A stretch of 43,769 bases of DNA, taken from positions 1 to 43,769 of the forward strand of contig JAFZMV010000153.1 in NCBI GenBank assembly GCA_017553205.1. The letters run 5' to 3'. Position numbers and translations under genes: made by a program. The stretch comes from Selenomonadaceae bacterium (lineage in GTDB: Bacteria > Bacillota > Negativicutes > Selenomonadales > Selenomonadaceae). This document shows, one piece after another, positions 1-9,067 of this stretch. A model generated the notes under the pieces. The model was not told where the DNA came from and made no database searches. It saw only the letters and a program-made list of their open reading frames with translations. The first letter of the stretch is position 1, and each line of letters opens with the position of its first letter.

Positions 1-714
1 ACCCAAACATTCTATAGAAAGATTTAAAAATTTTTGTGTAGTCTGATTTAATCTTTCGGAAGCGTCCTTACATTCTGATTCGTCGCGAATTCTGTTTACA
101 ATCAATTTCATGCTGCGTTTTTCTGTGTATTTGCTGTAAGCCTTAACAACTGCATAAGCGTCAGCAAGTGAAGTAGGTTCTGGAGTAGTAATCAGCAAAA
201 CTTCATGTGCCGCCAAAATAAATTCAATAACATATCTGTTTAAGCCCGCACCTGTATCAATAATAATTATGTCGGCAAGTTTTGAACAATCTTCCAATTT
301 TCTGTGAATCATTCTTTGAGCGGCACGATTAACATTTAATGCCGCCTCTACTCCTGCTGCTCCGGAAATATATTTAACTCCTTGTATTCCTTCTTCTACA
401 ACATCTTTAAGTTCGGTTTCGTCATTTAACAGGTCTATCAAACTTCGATTTGTCACGCGTCCCATTAAAACATTGACATTAGCCATGCCAATATCGGCAT
501 CGATTAACAAAACTCTTTTGCCTGCCTCCTGCAGACTAACGGCAAGATTTACGGCAAGATTAGTTTTGCCGACACCGCCTTTTCCGCTTGTTACGGCAAT
601 AACTCGCGTTTCGTCTTCAATGTTTAAATCCAGTTCTCCAATTTTTTTGGCGGTAATTTCTTCATCTGCCAATTCTTCAACTAAATTTCTAAGTTTTGAG
701 GCTTGATCCGACAT
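1..714 (-). CDS. flhG: FlhG (YlxH/MinD-family) flagellar number ATPase, 3' end missing
   Basis: ParA/MinD-type ATPase that, with the SRP-like GTPase FlhF, sets flagellar number and placement. The frame starts at 714 and stays open to the window edge, giving 238 residues of a protein usually near 270-300. Residues 3-9 read DQASKLR, matching the DQAxxLR motif with which FlhG stimulates FlhF; this separates it from plain MinD. The deviant Walker A SGKGGVGKT lies at 43-51 and LLIDADIGMAN at about 69-79. An AAGGAAG ribosome site precedes the ATG. It lies downstream of the gatA pair on the same strand, after a 160-base gap. The usual partner flhF would be expected upstream but is not here. Family call confident; the C-terminal membrane-targeting helix cannot be checked. 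Confidence 0.88.
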   Translation of the reverse strand, partial: MSDQASKLRNLVEELADEEITAKKIGELDLNIEDETRVIAVTSGKGGVGKTNLAVNLAVSLQEAGKRVLLIDADIGMANVNVLMGRVTNRSLIDLLNDETELKDVVEEGIQGVKYISGAAGVEAALNVNRAAQRMIHRKLEDCSKLADIIIIDTGAGLNRYVIEFILAAHEVLLITTPEPTSLADAYAVVKAYSKYTEKRSMKLIVNRIRDESECKDASERLNQTTQKFLNLSIECLG

Positions 715-874
715 GTTAATTTCTTCCTTAGTTTTTGTTTATTTAATTTCTTTCAGCGAATCCGAAAGATTAACAAAAAAAAATTTTTCATAATAAAACG
801 TGACTAATTTTAACAAAGGCTTTATTAAAATTCAAATTAATTTTAAACAATACTGCCGAATTTTTCCAAAAATT

Positions 875-1558
875 TTACATGCCTTTTTTCTTTTGATAAC
901 GCCACGCCCAAACAATCAACACCACCGCAAAAATTATTACGACAATTATTCTTGTGGGGTCTTCTTCCTGCAAAATTGCGTCGTGTCCGATTATTGCCTC
1001 AATTCCCGTCGAAGGAAATTTTCCGATAAGTGACGCTAAAAAATAATCTTTTAAACTTAATGCACTTAATGCTCCGACCGCGTTTAAAAGTCCGCTCGGC
1101 AAATATGGAACCATTCGAGCTATTAACATGACTTGAAAACCTTTTTCGGTGCTGTAATGATCCATCGAACTCAAAAATTTGCTTTTGGAAATAATTTTTT
1201 CTGCCGAATCTCTGAAAAAAAATCTTAACAATAAAAAACTTATCGTAACTCCGACAGTTTCCGCCGCAACTGAAATTACAATTCCCCAAAAAATTCCAAA
1301 TATCAAAGTATTTGCCGTCGAAAAAATTATCGCGGGAGGAAATCCCAACGCATTTACAAAGAGCGTCAACAGAAAACTGAAAACAACCGCCAATTCTCCG
1401 TAAGATTTTATATACTCCGCAGTTTCTACAATGTCACCGCGTTTAAGCAGTTCAAAAATTTCGGGCAAAAAATTTGGTGCGATTAAATGAACCGCACCGA
1501 ATAACGCGACTATTAAAAAAGCCGCAATAATTTTTACCGTTGTCATAGAAAATTTCAT
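875..1558 (-). CDS. TVP38/TMEM64 (DedA-like, SNARE-associated) integral membrane protein
   Basis: A 227-residue polytopic inner-membrane protein of the TVP38/TMEM64 family, related to DedA proteins, which are implicated in membrane homeostasis and lipid scrambling. The signs are an N-terminal helix (about 7-28), a long re-entrant hydrophobic region with [19 protein letters not shown] (about 67-86), and the family-type stretch [19 protein letters not shown] near 147-165, followed by a C-terminal helix and a basic tail (RYQKKKGM). Its ATG overlaps the gatA stop by four bases (ATGA), so it is translationally coupled to gatA. That is an unusual partner, and no functional link is obvious. The exact substrate is unknown. 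Confidence 0.82.
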   Translation of the reverse strand: MKFSMTTVKIIAAFLIVALFGAVHLIAPNFLPEIFELLKRGDIVETAEYIKSYGELAVVFSFLLTLFVNALGFPPAIIFSTANTLIFGIFWGIVISVAAETVGVTISFLLLRFFFRDSAEKIISKSKFLSSMDHYSTEKGFQVMLIARMVPYLPSGLLNAVGALSALSLKDYFLASLIGKFPSTGIEAIIGHDAILQEEDPTRIIVVIIFAVVLIVWAWRYQKKKGM

Positions 1559-3009
1559 TTTGCAACTTGTCCCGCAAAATTCTGATTTTGTTCATAAGTG
1601 AACGCGGCTTTTAAAATTGTTTCTTCGTCCAAAGCCTTTCCGATTAACTGAAAACCGATCGGTAAATTATTTTTCGTGAATCCGCATGGAACAGAAATTC
1701 CCGGCAGTCCTGCGAGATTCAAAGGAACTGTACAAACGTCCTGCAAATACATTTTCAGAGGATCAGAAATCATTTCACCGATTTTAAAAGCGGCAGTCGG
1801 AGCAGTAGGAGCAAGAATAACATCAACATTTTTAAAAGCGTCGATAAAATCTTTTTGAATCAGCGTACGAACTTTCAACGCCTTCAAATAATATGCGTCG
1901 TAATAGCCCGCACTCAAAGCATAGTTACCGATAATAATTCTGCGTTTGACTTCTTCGCCAAATTTTTCCGTGCGTGTATTCGTCATCATTTCCACAACGT
2001 CCGCACCGTCAACTCTTGCACCGTAACTCACTCCGTCATAACGTTCCAAATTTGTGGCGGCTTCAGCGGGAGCAATTAAATAATAAGTTGAAATCGCAAA
2101 ATCTGTATGAGGTAAACTTATTTCAGAAATTTCCGCACCGAGATTTTCAAAAACTTTCGCTGCGTCTTTAACAGCTTTTTCAACTTCCGAATCAATGCCT
2201 TTAACAAAATATTCTTTCGGCAGACCGATTTTTAAATTTTTCACGTCGGCGACCAAACTTTTTGTAAAGTCGGGAACTTCTGACGCAGTCGAAGTAGAAT
2301 CCATTTCATCATGTCCCGCTATTGCATTTAAAACATTCGCACAGTCTGTAACGTCACGAGTAACGGGACCGATTTGGTCAAGCGACGACGCATAAGCAAC
2401 TAAACCATAGCGGGAAACTCTTCCATAAGTCGGTTTAAGTCCCACAACTCCGCAGAAACTTGCAGGCTGACGAATTGAACCGCCTGTATCGGAACCGAGT
2501 GCAAAAATACTTTCACCGCTTGCAACTGCCGCAGCACTTCCTCCGGAACTTCCGCCCGGGACTCTCTCCAAGTCGTAAGGATTTTTTGTGACGTGATAAG
2601 CAGAATTTTCAGTTGATCCGCCCATAGCAAATTCATCAAGATTAACTTTGCCGACAATAACAGGATTTTCTTTCTTTAATTTCGTGATAACTGTTGCGTC
2701 ATAAGGCGGAACAAAATTTTCGAGAATTTTCGACGCACAAGTTGTTTTAATTCCTTTCGTGCAGATGTTGTCTTTAATCGCACAGGGAATTCCTTCAAGT
2801 GCAGAAATTCTTTCTCCGCGAGAAATTTTTTCGTCAACAAGTTTTGCACTTTCTAACGCTTGATTTTTTGTAATTTCCAAAAATGCACCGATAGAATTTT
2901 CTTTCTCGTCGATACGTTCAAAAATATTTTCAGTCAATTCAACTGCAGAAATTTCTTTATTCTGCAAAAGTTCATGAAGTTCATGAGCAGTCTTTTTATA
3001 CAAACTCAA
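1555..3009 (-). CDS. gatA: Glutamyl-tRNA(Gln)/aspartyl-tRNA(Asn) amidotransferase subunit A
   Basis: Amidase subunit of the GatCAB complex, which releases ammonia from glutamine to convert misacylated Glu-tRNA(Gln) or Asp-tRNA(Asn). The 484 residues match the family length. The amidase-signature triad is visible: Lys79 (CAIKDN), cis-Ser154 in GGSSGGS (152-158) and Ser178 in SDTGGS (173-178). The start is TTG at 3009, preceded at about nine bases by AAGGGGG; no upstream ATG competes. gatC and gatB, often in the same operon, are not adjacent here: upstream is the divergent PTS operon and downstream a TVP38-family gene. The GatCAB genes therefore appear to be split in this genome. Confidence 0.95.
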   Translation of the reverse strand: MSLYKKTAHELHELLQNKEISAVELTENIFERIDEKENSIGAFLEITKNQALESAKLVDEKISRGERISALEGIPCAIKDNICTKGIKTTCASKILENFVPPYDATVITKLKKENPVIVGKVNLDEFAMGGSTENSAYHVTKNPYDLERVPGGSSGGSAAAVASGESIFALGSDTGGSIRQPASFCGVVGLKPTYGRVSRYGLVAYASSLDQIGPVTRDVTDCANVLNAIAGHDEMDSTSTASEVPDFTKSLVADVKNLKIGLPKEYFVKGIDSEVEKAVKDAAKVFENLGAEISEISLPHTDFAISTYYLIAPAEAATNLERYDGVSYGARVDGADVVEMMTNTRTEKFGEEVKRRIIIGNYALSAGYYDAYYLKALKVRTLIQKDFIDAFKNVDVILAPTAPTAAFKIGEMISDPLKMYLQDVCTVPLNLAGLPGISVPCGFTKNNLPIGFQLIGKALDEETILKAAFTYEQNQNFAGQVAK

Positions 3010-3095
3010 AATTTTTTCCCCCTTGAAAATTTTTATTCGTCATTTGCCGCAGAGAAAATTACTACATTTTTTCGTTTTTGTCTAGAGTGTACAGT

Positions 3096-3116
3096 TGACA
3101 TTTCACTGACATTTCA
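3096..3116. repeat. Tandem 10-bp direct repeat, period 11, possible operator
   Basis: TGACATTTCA occurs twice, at 3096-3105 and 3107-3116, separated by one base, in the divergent region between gatA and the PTS operon. An 11-base period places both copies on the same face of the helix, as in operator half-sites. No regulator gene is adjacent, so the role is a guess. It lies about 105 bases upstream of the -35 of the PTS promoter. Confidence 0.4.
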
Positions 3117-3219
3117 TAAATTGGTAAAAATGATGTATTTTTAAAAATTTGACTTTAATTTTTTCAATTCGAGGAAAAAAATTTTTATGAAACGCCCGTG
3201 TGAAAATTTCAATTATTAG

Positions 3220-3247
3220 TTGACTTTAAAAATTTATAGACTATAAT
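3220..3247 (+). promoter_or_regulatory. Sigma-70-type promoter of the PTS operon
   Basis: TTGACT at 3220-3225 and TATAAT at 3242-3247 with a 16-base spacer, about 42 bases before the IIA start codon. It is the only strong promoter between gatA and the PTS genes on this strand. No cre-like catabolite operator or sigma-54 -24/-12 element was recognised. Confidence 0.75.
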
Positions 3248-3288
3248 TCTTTTTGTTTATATGTTTTTTTATTGAGGGAGGCGGTTTG

Positions 3289-3729
3289 ATGTTTGGAATT
3301 ATTGTAGGTACACATGGTGCATTTGCTGACGGAATTTTGCAGTCCTGTGAAATGATTTACGGCAAACGCGAAAATCTCAAAGCGGTTACACTTGTTCCGG
3401 GCGAAGGTCCCGACGATGTAGTCACAAAATATGAAAAGGCTATTGAGGAACTTGGAAATCCCGACCGCGTTTTGTTTTTAAATGATTTGCTTGGCGGCAG
3501 TCCTTATAATGCGGCTTGCAGAATCGTTGCACAAAACGAAAATTATGGAATTGTCACCGGCGTTAATCTGCCCATGCTGATTGCAATGAGCGGTGCACAG
3601 GATATTGACGACGGCTCTGCAACAATTGCCGAACTTATGGAACAGGCAGTTAATGCAGGCAAAGACGGTGCGGCATCTTCTTCCTATGAAAGTTTAAACG
3701 CAGTTCCTGACGAAGATGACGAACTTTAA
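3289..3729 (+). CDS. PTS mannose-family enzyme IIA
   Basis: Cytoplasmic phosphocarrier of a mannose/fructose/sorbose-family phosphotransferase system: it takes phosphate from HPr and passes it to IIB. The 146 residues begin GIIVGTHG, placing the phosphorylated histidine at His9, as in ManX-type IIA domains. LLGGSPYNAA near residue 68 is the family's second signature. The ATG at 3289 is chosen over an upstream ATG at about 3260 because GAGGGAGG lies just before it. The tail is acidic (PDEDDEL). It is a free-standing domain, not fused to IIB. First gene of a four-gene operon with IIB, IIC and IID. The sugar cannot be told from sequence; mannose, glucose, N-acetylglucosamine, galactosamine or fructose are all possible. 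Confidence 0.93.
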   Translation: MFGIIVGTHGAFADGILQSCEMIYGKRENLKAVTLVPGEGPDDVVTKYEKAIEELGNPDRVLFLNDLLGGSPYNAACRIVAQNENYGIVTGVNLPMLIAMSGAQDIDDGSATIAELMEQAVNAGKDGAASSSYESLNAVPDEDDEL

Positions 3730-3796
3730 TTTTTGAATATTTGATTTTTATCAAATAGAGAGTTTTTTTATTTTTTATTTAAGGGAGGTTTTTTTT

Positions 3797-4288
3797 ATGG
3801 AGATTGCTTTCTGTCGTATCGACGATCGTTTGATTCACGGTCAGGTTGCAACAGTTTGGTCTAAAGTCACAGGCTGTAACCGCATTATGTGCTGCAGTGA
3901 TGAAGTGGCAAAAGACGAACTTCGCAAAAAACTTCTTCTGCGGGTCGTTCCGCCCGGTCTTAAGGGCTATGTCGTTCCTGTAGATAAGGCTGTTGAAGCG
4001 TACAAAAATCCGAAGTACGACTCTTTCAAAACTCTTTTCCTCTTCACCAATCCTACTGATGTTCTTCGTGCGGTGAAAGGCGGTATCCCGTTTAAATCCG
4101 TCAATCTCGGCGGCAAATGCTTTAAAGACGGAGATACTATGGTTTCTCAGGCTGTTGCGTTGAATGCTGAAGACGTAAAAGCCATTAAAGAACTCGTCGA
4201 TATGGGTATCGAAGTTGAAATCCGCAAACTTGTCAACGATACCAAAATTGACGCTATGGAAGCTATTAAAGCTAAAGGTCTTGCTTAA
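3797..4288 (+). CDS. PTS mannose-family enzyme IIB
   Basis: Cytoplasmic IIB component (163 residues), which receives phosphate from IIA and gives it to the incoming sugar at the IIC/IID channel. The N-terminus has IDDRLIHGQVATVW, with the phosphorylated histidine at His14 in the normal family position. AAGGGAGG precedes the ATG. It sits 67 bases after IIA and 93 bases before IIC; the second gap holds an inverted repeat (4309-4354). Full length, with no anomalies in key residues. Confidence 0.93.
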   Translation: MEIAFCRIDDRLIHGQVATVWSKVTGCNRIMCCSDEVAKDELRKKLLLRVVPPGLKGYVVPVDKAVEAYKNPKYDSFKTLFLFTNPTDVLRAVKGGIPFKSVNLGGKCFKDGDTMVSQAVALNAEDVKAIKELVDMGIEVEIRKLVNDTKIDAMEAIKAKGLA

Positions 4289-4308
4289 TGTCAGTTTATA
4301 ACTAAAAG

Positions 4309-4354
4309 TTAGGAATGAGGATTGGAAGTAAAATTCCTAATTCCTCACTCCTAA
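4309..4354. repeat. Intra-operon inverted repeat of the TTAGGAATTAGG type
   Basis: Left arm 4309-4327 (TTAGGAATGAGGATTGGAA) and right arm 4334-4354 form an approximately 19-bp imperfect hairpin with a small loop, between IIB and IIC. There is no T-run after it, so it does not look like a simple terminator. It more likely acts as an mRNA processing or stabilising element, or is a dispersed repeat. Related units occur after hslV, smpB, the SDR, the transketolase N-subunit and ilvE. Confidence 0.7.
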
Positions 4355-4381
4355 TTCCACATTGTTCAGGAGGTGTTTTTT

Positions 4382-5179
4382 GTGGAACTTTTATTACTGT
4401 TTATCGTCGCGGCGATAGCAGGTATGGGTTCAGTTTTGGACGAAGCTCAATTTCATCGTCCGTTAATTGCCTGTACTTTAACAGGACTTGTTCTTGGTGA
4501 TATGACAACAGGAATTATTCTCGGTGGTACATTGGAAATGCTTGCACTCGGCTGGATGAACGTCGGTGCGGCTATGGCACCTGATGCGGCTTTAGCGTCA
4601 GTTGTTTCAGTTATTTTGGTTATTATCGGTCATCAAAGCATTGGTGCGGGTATTGCTCTTGCAGTTCCGCTTGCCGCTGCAGGTCAGGTTCTTACAATTT
4701 TTGTTCGTACAATTACAGTTTTCTTCCAGCATTTAGCCGATAAATATGCTGATGAAGGAAATATGCGTGCTATTGAATTATGTCACGCCGCAGGTCTTAT
4801 TCTTCAGGCTCTCCGCGTTGCACTGCCCGCAGTTGCCATTGCTATGGTTGCAGGTACAGACACAGTTAATAATGCTCTTAACTCCATTCCGGAAGTTATC
4901 ACACGCGGCTTGCAGGTAGCAGGCGGATTTATCGTTGTTGTCGGTTATGCTATGGTTATCAACATGATGAACGCTCAGAAACTCATGGTTTATTTCTTCT
5001 TCGGTTTCTTGATTGCAGTTTTCACAGATGTCAACTTGATTGGTTTCGGTGCTATCGGTGCTATTTGTGCATACTTCCACATTCAGGGCATGAAGAAAGA
5101 TATTGCTATTGAAGAGGCTGCCAAAACTGGCGGCGGTAAGGTCGAAGGCGACGACATCGACGATTCAGAGTTAATGTAA
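4382..5179 (+). CDS. PTS mannose-family enzyme IIC
   Basis: Membrane-embedded sugar channel subunit (265 residues). GGTLEMLALGWMNVGAA at about residues 48-64 is the EIIC signature of the mannose family, and several hydrophobic helices follow. The start is GTG at 4382, eight bases after AGGAGG at 4368-4373; an upstream GTG at 4373 lies inside that ribosome site and is rejected. The C-terminus is unusually acidic (EGDDIDDSELM), like that of IIA. It is followed after 16 bases by IID, its obligate partner in the membrane complex. Confidence 0.93.
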   Translation: MELLLLFIVAAIAGMGSVLDEAQFHRPLIACTLTGLVLGDMTTGIILGGTLEMLALGWMNVGAAMAPDAALASVVSVILVIIGHQSIGAGIALAVPLAAAGQVLTIFVRTITVFFQHLADKYADEGNMRAIELCHAAGLILQALRVALPAVAIAMVAGTDTVNNALNSIPEVITRGLQVAGGFIVVVGYAMVINMMNAQKLMVYFFFGFLIAVFTDVNLIGFGAIGAICAYFHIQGMKKDIAIEEAAKTGGGKVEGDDIDDSELM

Positions 5180-5195
5180 GGAAGGAGTGAGTTTA

Positions 5196-6023
5196 ATGGC
5201 AGAAAAAAAAGTTACTAAAAATGATTTGTTTTGGACTTTTGTCAGATCAAATTTCCTGCTCGGCTCCTTCAACTTTGAGCGTATGCAGGCTATCGGATTC
5301 TGCGTTTCAATGATGCCGATTTTAAAAAGAGTTTACGGGGACAGACCTGACGAACTCAAAGCGGCTTTGAAACGTCACTTGGAGTTTTTTAACACTCAAC
5401 CTTTTGTCGCGGCGGCGATTATGGGTATTATCGGTGCTATGGAAGAAAAAAGAGCAAACGGAGCTGACATCAGTTCTGCAACTCTTTCAGGTGTTAAAGT
5501 CGGTTTAATCGGACCTCTTGCCGGTGTCGGTGATCCTATCTTCTGGGGAACAGTTCGCCCGGTTCTTGCGGCTCTCGGTGCAGGTATTGCACTTACAGGT
5601 TCAATTCTCGGACCGTTGATTTTCTTTATCGGCTTCAATATTATTCGTCTTGCGACCCACTGGTATGGCGTACAATATGGCTATGATAAAGGTACTGAAC
5701 TCGTCGAAAATATCGGCGGTAATGAAATGCACTTCTTGACAGAGGGTGCATCTGTTCTCGGTCTTTTGGTTATGGGTGCATTGGTTGCTAAATGGACAAC
5801 CGTTAATATGCCGCTCGTAATTTCTGAATATGATAATGCTATGGGCGAACATGTTGTCACAACTCTTCAGTCAATTCTTGACAGCTTAATGCCCGGTATT
5901 GTTCCGCTTTTGATGACATTCGTTTGCATGTGGCTTTTGAAACGTGGCATGAATCCGTTGGTTGTCATTCTCGGACTTTTTGCACTCGGCATTATCGGCT
6001 ATGCAGTCGGTTTGTTTGCGTGA
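5196..6023 (+). CDS. PTS mannose-family enzyme IID
   Basis: Second membrane subunit of the transporter (275 residues), forming the translocation unit with IIC. Family features include FNFERMQAIGFCVSMMPILKR near residues 25-45, SGVKVGLIGPLAGVGDP at about 97-113, and a hydrophobic C-terminus ending in a membrane helix. The ATG at 5196 follows GGAAGGAG; a GTG at 5187 overlaps the ribosome site and is rejected. Last gene of the operon, with an intrinsic terminator about 50 bases downstream. Confidence 0.93.
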   Translation: MAEKKVTKNDLFWTFVRSNFLLGSFNFERMQAIGFCVSMMPILKRVYGDRPDELKAALKRHLEFFNTQPFVAAAIMGIIGAMEEKRANGADISSATLSGVKVGLIGPLAGVGDPIFWGTVRPVLAALGAGIALTGSILGPLIFFIGFNIIRLATHWYGVQYGYDKGTELVENIGGNEMHFLTEGASVLGLLVMGALVAKWTTVNMPLVISEYDNAMGEHVVTTLQSILDSLMPGIVPLLMTFVCMWLLKRGMNPLVVILGLFALGIIGYAVGLFA

Positions 6024-6071
6024 TTTAACCTAATCGAAATTTAATTTTTTAACGTCACAAGAAAAATTTTT

Positions 6072-6096
6072 AGCCCTTAAACGGGGCTTTTTTTTT
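6072..6096 (+). terminator. Intrinsic terminator of the PTS operon
   Basis: AGCCC (6072-6076) pairs with GGGCT (6084-6088), followed by a run of about nine T. It closes the IIA-IID operon and separates it from the HAD gene. Confidence 0.8.
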
Positions 6097-6174
6097 CGGA
6101 AAAATTTTCTTTGAAGTTGTTTTTAAAACTTTTTTAGTTTAAAATCAGAAAAAAAATTTTGGGAGGTCGTAGAA

Positions 6175-6978
6175 ATGAACACTCAAATTGTATTCTCGGA
6201 TATTGACGGAACTTTTTTGACAAATAATCATGAAGTTACAGAAAAAACTTCATCAGCAGTAAAAAAACTTCTTGAAAAAAATATTCCGTTTGTTTTGGTT
6301 TCTGCCCGCATGCCTGAGGCAATTTATCCCATTACTGAAAAAATCGGTGTGAAAATTCCGATTATCAGTTACAGTGGCGGACTTGTTTTGACTGAGGACG
6401 AAAAAATTTTGTACGACAAAAAAATTTCTGCTGAAGAAACTGAAAAAATTTTGGCTGAAATTTCTGCGGGCTGGTCTGATGTCACTGTCAATTATTATTC
6501 GGGTCGAAAATGGTTTGTTCGCGACGTAAACGACAAAAGAGTTATTCGCGAAATGAATATTACAAGTGCGACTGCTGAAAATGCCGACTTTGAAAAACTT
6601 CTTGAAAAAAATATTCTGCCGAATAAAATTTTGATAATGACAGAACCGCCGATTTGTGAAGAAATGGAAAAAGAACTCGGCAAAAAATTTGAAAATTTGA
6701 ATGTTGTCCGCTCCTCAAAAATTCTTCTGGAAATTATGGATAAAACTGTTTCAAAAGCTACGGGAATTGAAATTTTGTTGAAACATTATAATTTTTCAGC
6801 TGAAAATACTGTCGGATTCGGCGACAATTATAACGATGTTGAAATGTTGAAATATATCGGCTGTGGAGTTGCGATGGGAAATGCTCCCGATGACGTGAAA
6901 AAAATTGCGAAAGAAATTACAACTTCAAATGAAGAGGACGGAATTTATAATTTTCTTGCAGAAAAAAATTTACTATAA
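6175..6978 (+). CDS. Cof-type HAD-IIB family phosphatase
   Basis: A 267-residue cytoplasmic haloacid-dehalogenase phosphatase of the Cof/YbiV type, acting on small phosphorylated metabolites such as sugar phosphates or flavin cofactors. Motif I is SDIDGTF at 8-14 with nucleophile Asp9 and acid/base Asp11; motif IV is GFGDNYNDVEML near 220-231, and the C2-type cap lies between them. GGGAGG precedes the ATG. It follows the PTS operon after a terminator, so a role in removing sugar phosphates taken up by the PTS is only a suggestion. A second, distinct HAD-IIB gene lies at 27137. Confidence 0.88.
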   Translation: MNTQIVFSDIDGTFLTNNHEVTEKTSSAVKKLLEKNIPFVLVSARMPEAIYPITEKIGVKIPIISYSGGLVLTEDEKILYDKKISAEETEKILAEISAGWSDVTVNYYSGRKWFVRDVNDKRVIREMNITSATAENADFEKLLEKNILPNKILIMTEPPICEEMEKELGKKFENLNVVRSSKILLEIMDKTVSKATGIEILLKHYNFSAENTVGFGDNYNDVEMLKYIGCGVAMGNAPDDVKKIAKEITTSNEEDGIYNFLAEKNLL

Positions 6979-6995
6979 CTAAAAAAATTTTTTGT

Positions 6996-7001
6996 TATAA
7001 T
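6996..7001 (+). promoter_or_regulatory. Candidate -10 element before the TadG-like gene
   Basis: TATAAT at 6996-7001, 58 bases before the start codon at 7060. No good -35 hexamer is seen at 16-18 bases; TTTACT lies 21 bases upstream. It may depend on an activator or on another element. Confidence 0.35.
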
Positions 7002-7059
7002 GCACTTTAATACACAGAAAAATTTTTCAACGAGAAATGTTTTCAGGGAGGCTTTCATC

Positions 7060-8973
7060 ATGTTGCGGAAATTTTTGAAAATATCGCCGCAAAAAGGACA
7101 AGTTATAGTTTTTTATGCTCTTGTTGTTCCGTTATTGTTTTGTTTTGTTGGAGCGGCGGCGGATTTCGGCTGGCTGTATTTCAATCAGTCCAGACTTCAA
7201 AACGCGGCTGATGCAGCAGTTAATGCCGGTGTAAAAGAATTACTTAAAAAAGATCAGTCTTTGTCAGATTACACCTACACAACTTTTGTCGCCAATTCTG
7301 AAGAAGGTCTGCAAGGTCTTATTGATTCGCAAGTAATTTCTTCAAGGGACACCACAAAAGGCGATAAAGTTGCCAAAAATTATGTCATAAAAAATTTATC
7401 AAAAAATAATGATTTGTCGGACAGCTGGAACAACAATGCGGACGTTACATTTAAAACAATACTTTATGGCAGCGACGAGGACGACTATCAAGCACTTTAT
7501 TATACAGTCATTCTTGAAGAAAAATTTAAACATTTGTTCGGAGTGCTGGAGGCTTTCGGACTTGGCGACTTACATACAAAAGCTGTGGCAGTTGCAAAAA
7601 TTACTCATAATATGCAACGTCTTCCTGATGACGGCGGTGGCGACAGTGGCGACGGAAATAAAAGTTATCCGCATGGACCTTCCCTCTATGATCAGATGAA
7701 AGCCATTGAAGAGGCTGAAACTTATGCAGACTGGGACATCATTAAAGAATATTACGACAATCGTGAAAATTTAGCCTCATTTCCGATTTCTGTAAGTTCA
7801 TCTCGTTATGCTGCTGATGCTCGAAGTGTTATAACGGCAGGACAATATTACGAGAAGGGAAATTTTTTCCGCACAGAAGTTGCTACTTTGAAGGGAATAG
7901 GATTTTATAATCCCGGCGGAAATTATCACAATCGCGGTTATCTTAGGGAAGAACCGAAAGTAAATCAATTTTTGCTGGACGATTTATTTGTTGACTTCCG
8001 CTCAGATATTAGCGACGGATCAATAAAATACGACTGGGATATTTATAAAAGACTTAGTAATGGTGCTTACAAATGGGATTATGGCGACCCTGTAAGCAGT
8101 GAATATGATAAATACTCTTTCAGAATTCATTACATGATCAATATTGACAAAGTTTATCCTGTTCGTGACGGCAGAGAGGCTCCCGACCCGCTTTATGCAA
8201 GAATTGAGAGCGAGCCAATGACCAGTGCAAGGAAACCTGTTAGAAGTGACAGAAGTTCCGTTCGACAAATTATCATAAACGTTAATGTTGACAACACAAA
8301 CGAAAAAACTGATCGACCAATAATTTTTTTCTATGAAGGGCCGGAAGCATATGTCAGCAGACATTCAGAGCCGATTATCTTGAATTTGAATCATGATTTT
8401 CGAGGAGTTATTTTCGCACCGGTAAGTTATGTAGCGATAAACGGCAACGGTCATAATTTTGAAGGATTCGTCGTGGCAGAAAAATATGTCAGGCTTAAAA
8501 CGGCAGACGATTACACTGAAGTTACTTACAAAAACGAAACTCATTATGTAAATTTCAGCGATCTTACAGATACAAAAATTTCCAATGATGATTTACAAGT
8601 AAATTATAAAGGCACAACTTGTTATGTTCCGAAAAAGAAACTTTATTCACTTGTCACGCAAGAAAAAAATGTAATAAAAGAGCCGACAGCCTCAAGCAAA
8701 ACTTATGAAGTTTTCCCGATGATTATTGACGGTTGCGGAAATGTTCAATATACAGATGAAGTTTCGGCATCTGAAGACCTTGCAACAGGTGCAAAGCCTA
8801 ACGACCCTGATTCTGTATTCGGCGACGATAAAACTTTTTCGGGCGATCCGTTTAATCTTGCGTCATCAACATATAATTCTTTCCTTCAAGTCGGCTTAGT
8901 AAACTATACCTATCTTGACGGCGGCTCTATTGATAATCTCTTCACTACTCCTAGATCTAAACACGTTGACTAA
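7060..8973 (+). CDS. TadE/TadG-like pilus-assembly domain protein with large extracytoplasmic region
   Basis: A 637-residue protein. Residues 13-62 match the TadG-type N-terminal module: KGQ, a membrane helix (about 14-34), then DFGWLYFNQSRLQNAADAA. This module sits at the head of surface proteins linked to Flp/Tad pili, with the rest of the chain outside the membrane. A Gly/Asp-rich linker lies near 187-203. Around 417-475 is a beta-rich stretch (RPIIFFYEG, LNLNHDFRGVIFAP, VAINGNGHNFEGFVVA) of the kind seen in surface beta-helix domains. The ATG at 7060 is preferred over 7000 because AGGGAGG lies just before it. No tad genes (ATPase, prepilin, secretin) are nearby, so it acts alone or with a distant locus. 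It is followed by a terminator. Function unknown; a surface or envelope role is inferred. Confidence 0.7.
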   Translation: MLRKFLKISPQKGQVIVFYALVVPLLFCFVGAAADFGWLYFNQSRLQNAADAAVNAGVKELLKKDQSLSDYTYTTFVANSEEGLQGLIDSQVISSRDTTKGDKVAKNYVIKNLSKNNDLSDSWNNNADVTFKTILYGSDEDDYQALYYTVILEEKFKHLFGVLEAFGLGDLHTKAVAVAKITHNMQRLPDDGGGDSGDGNKSYPHGPSLYDQMKAIEEAETYADWDIIKEYYDNRENLASFPISVSSSRYAADARSVITAGQYYEKGNFFRTEVATLKGIGFYNPGGNYHNRGYLREEPKVNQFLLDDLFVDFRSDISDGSIKYDWDIYKRLSNGAYKWDYGDPVSSEYDKYSFRIHYMINIDKVYPVRDGREAPDPLYARIESEPMTSARKPVRSDRSSVRQIIINVNVDNTNEKTDRPIIFFYEGPEAYVSRHSEPIILNLNHDFRGVIFAPVSYVAINGNGHNFEGFVVAEKYVRLKTADDYTEVTYKNETHYVNFSDLTDTKISNDDLQVNYKGTTCYVPKKKLYSLVTQEKNVIKEPTASSKTYEVFPMIIDGCGNVQYTDEVSASEDLATGAKPNDPDSVFGDDKTFSGDPFNLASSTYNSFLQVGLVNYTYLDGGSIDNLFTTPRSKHVD

Positions 8974-9012
8974 AATTTTAACTTAATGCAGGAATGTAAA
9001 TATTTTTTAAAG

Positions 9013-9053
9013 AATAAATCGCAAAGTTTAAACTTCAGCGATTTATTTTTTTA
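9013..9053 (+). terminator. Intrinsic terminator after the TadG-like gene
   Basis: AATAAATCGC (9013-9022) pairs perfectly with GCGATTTATT (9038-9047), followed by T-rich sequence. It lies immediately before the ribosome site of the chemoreceptor gene, so it could also attenuate read-through into that gene. Confidence 0.75.
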
Positions 9054-9067
9054 TTGGAGATGATCTC

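Noticed and set aside
4778-5080. Long minus-strand frames opposite the PTS genes
   Set aside because: Fully inside confident forward genes with normal codon use; these are antisense shadows, not genes.
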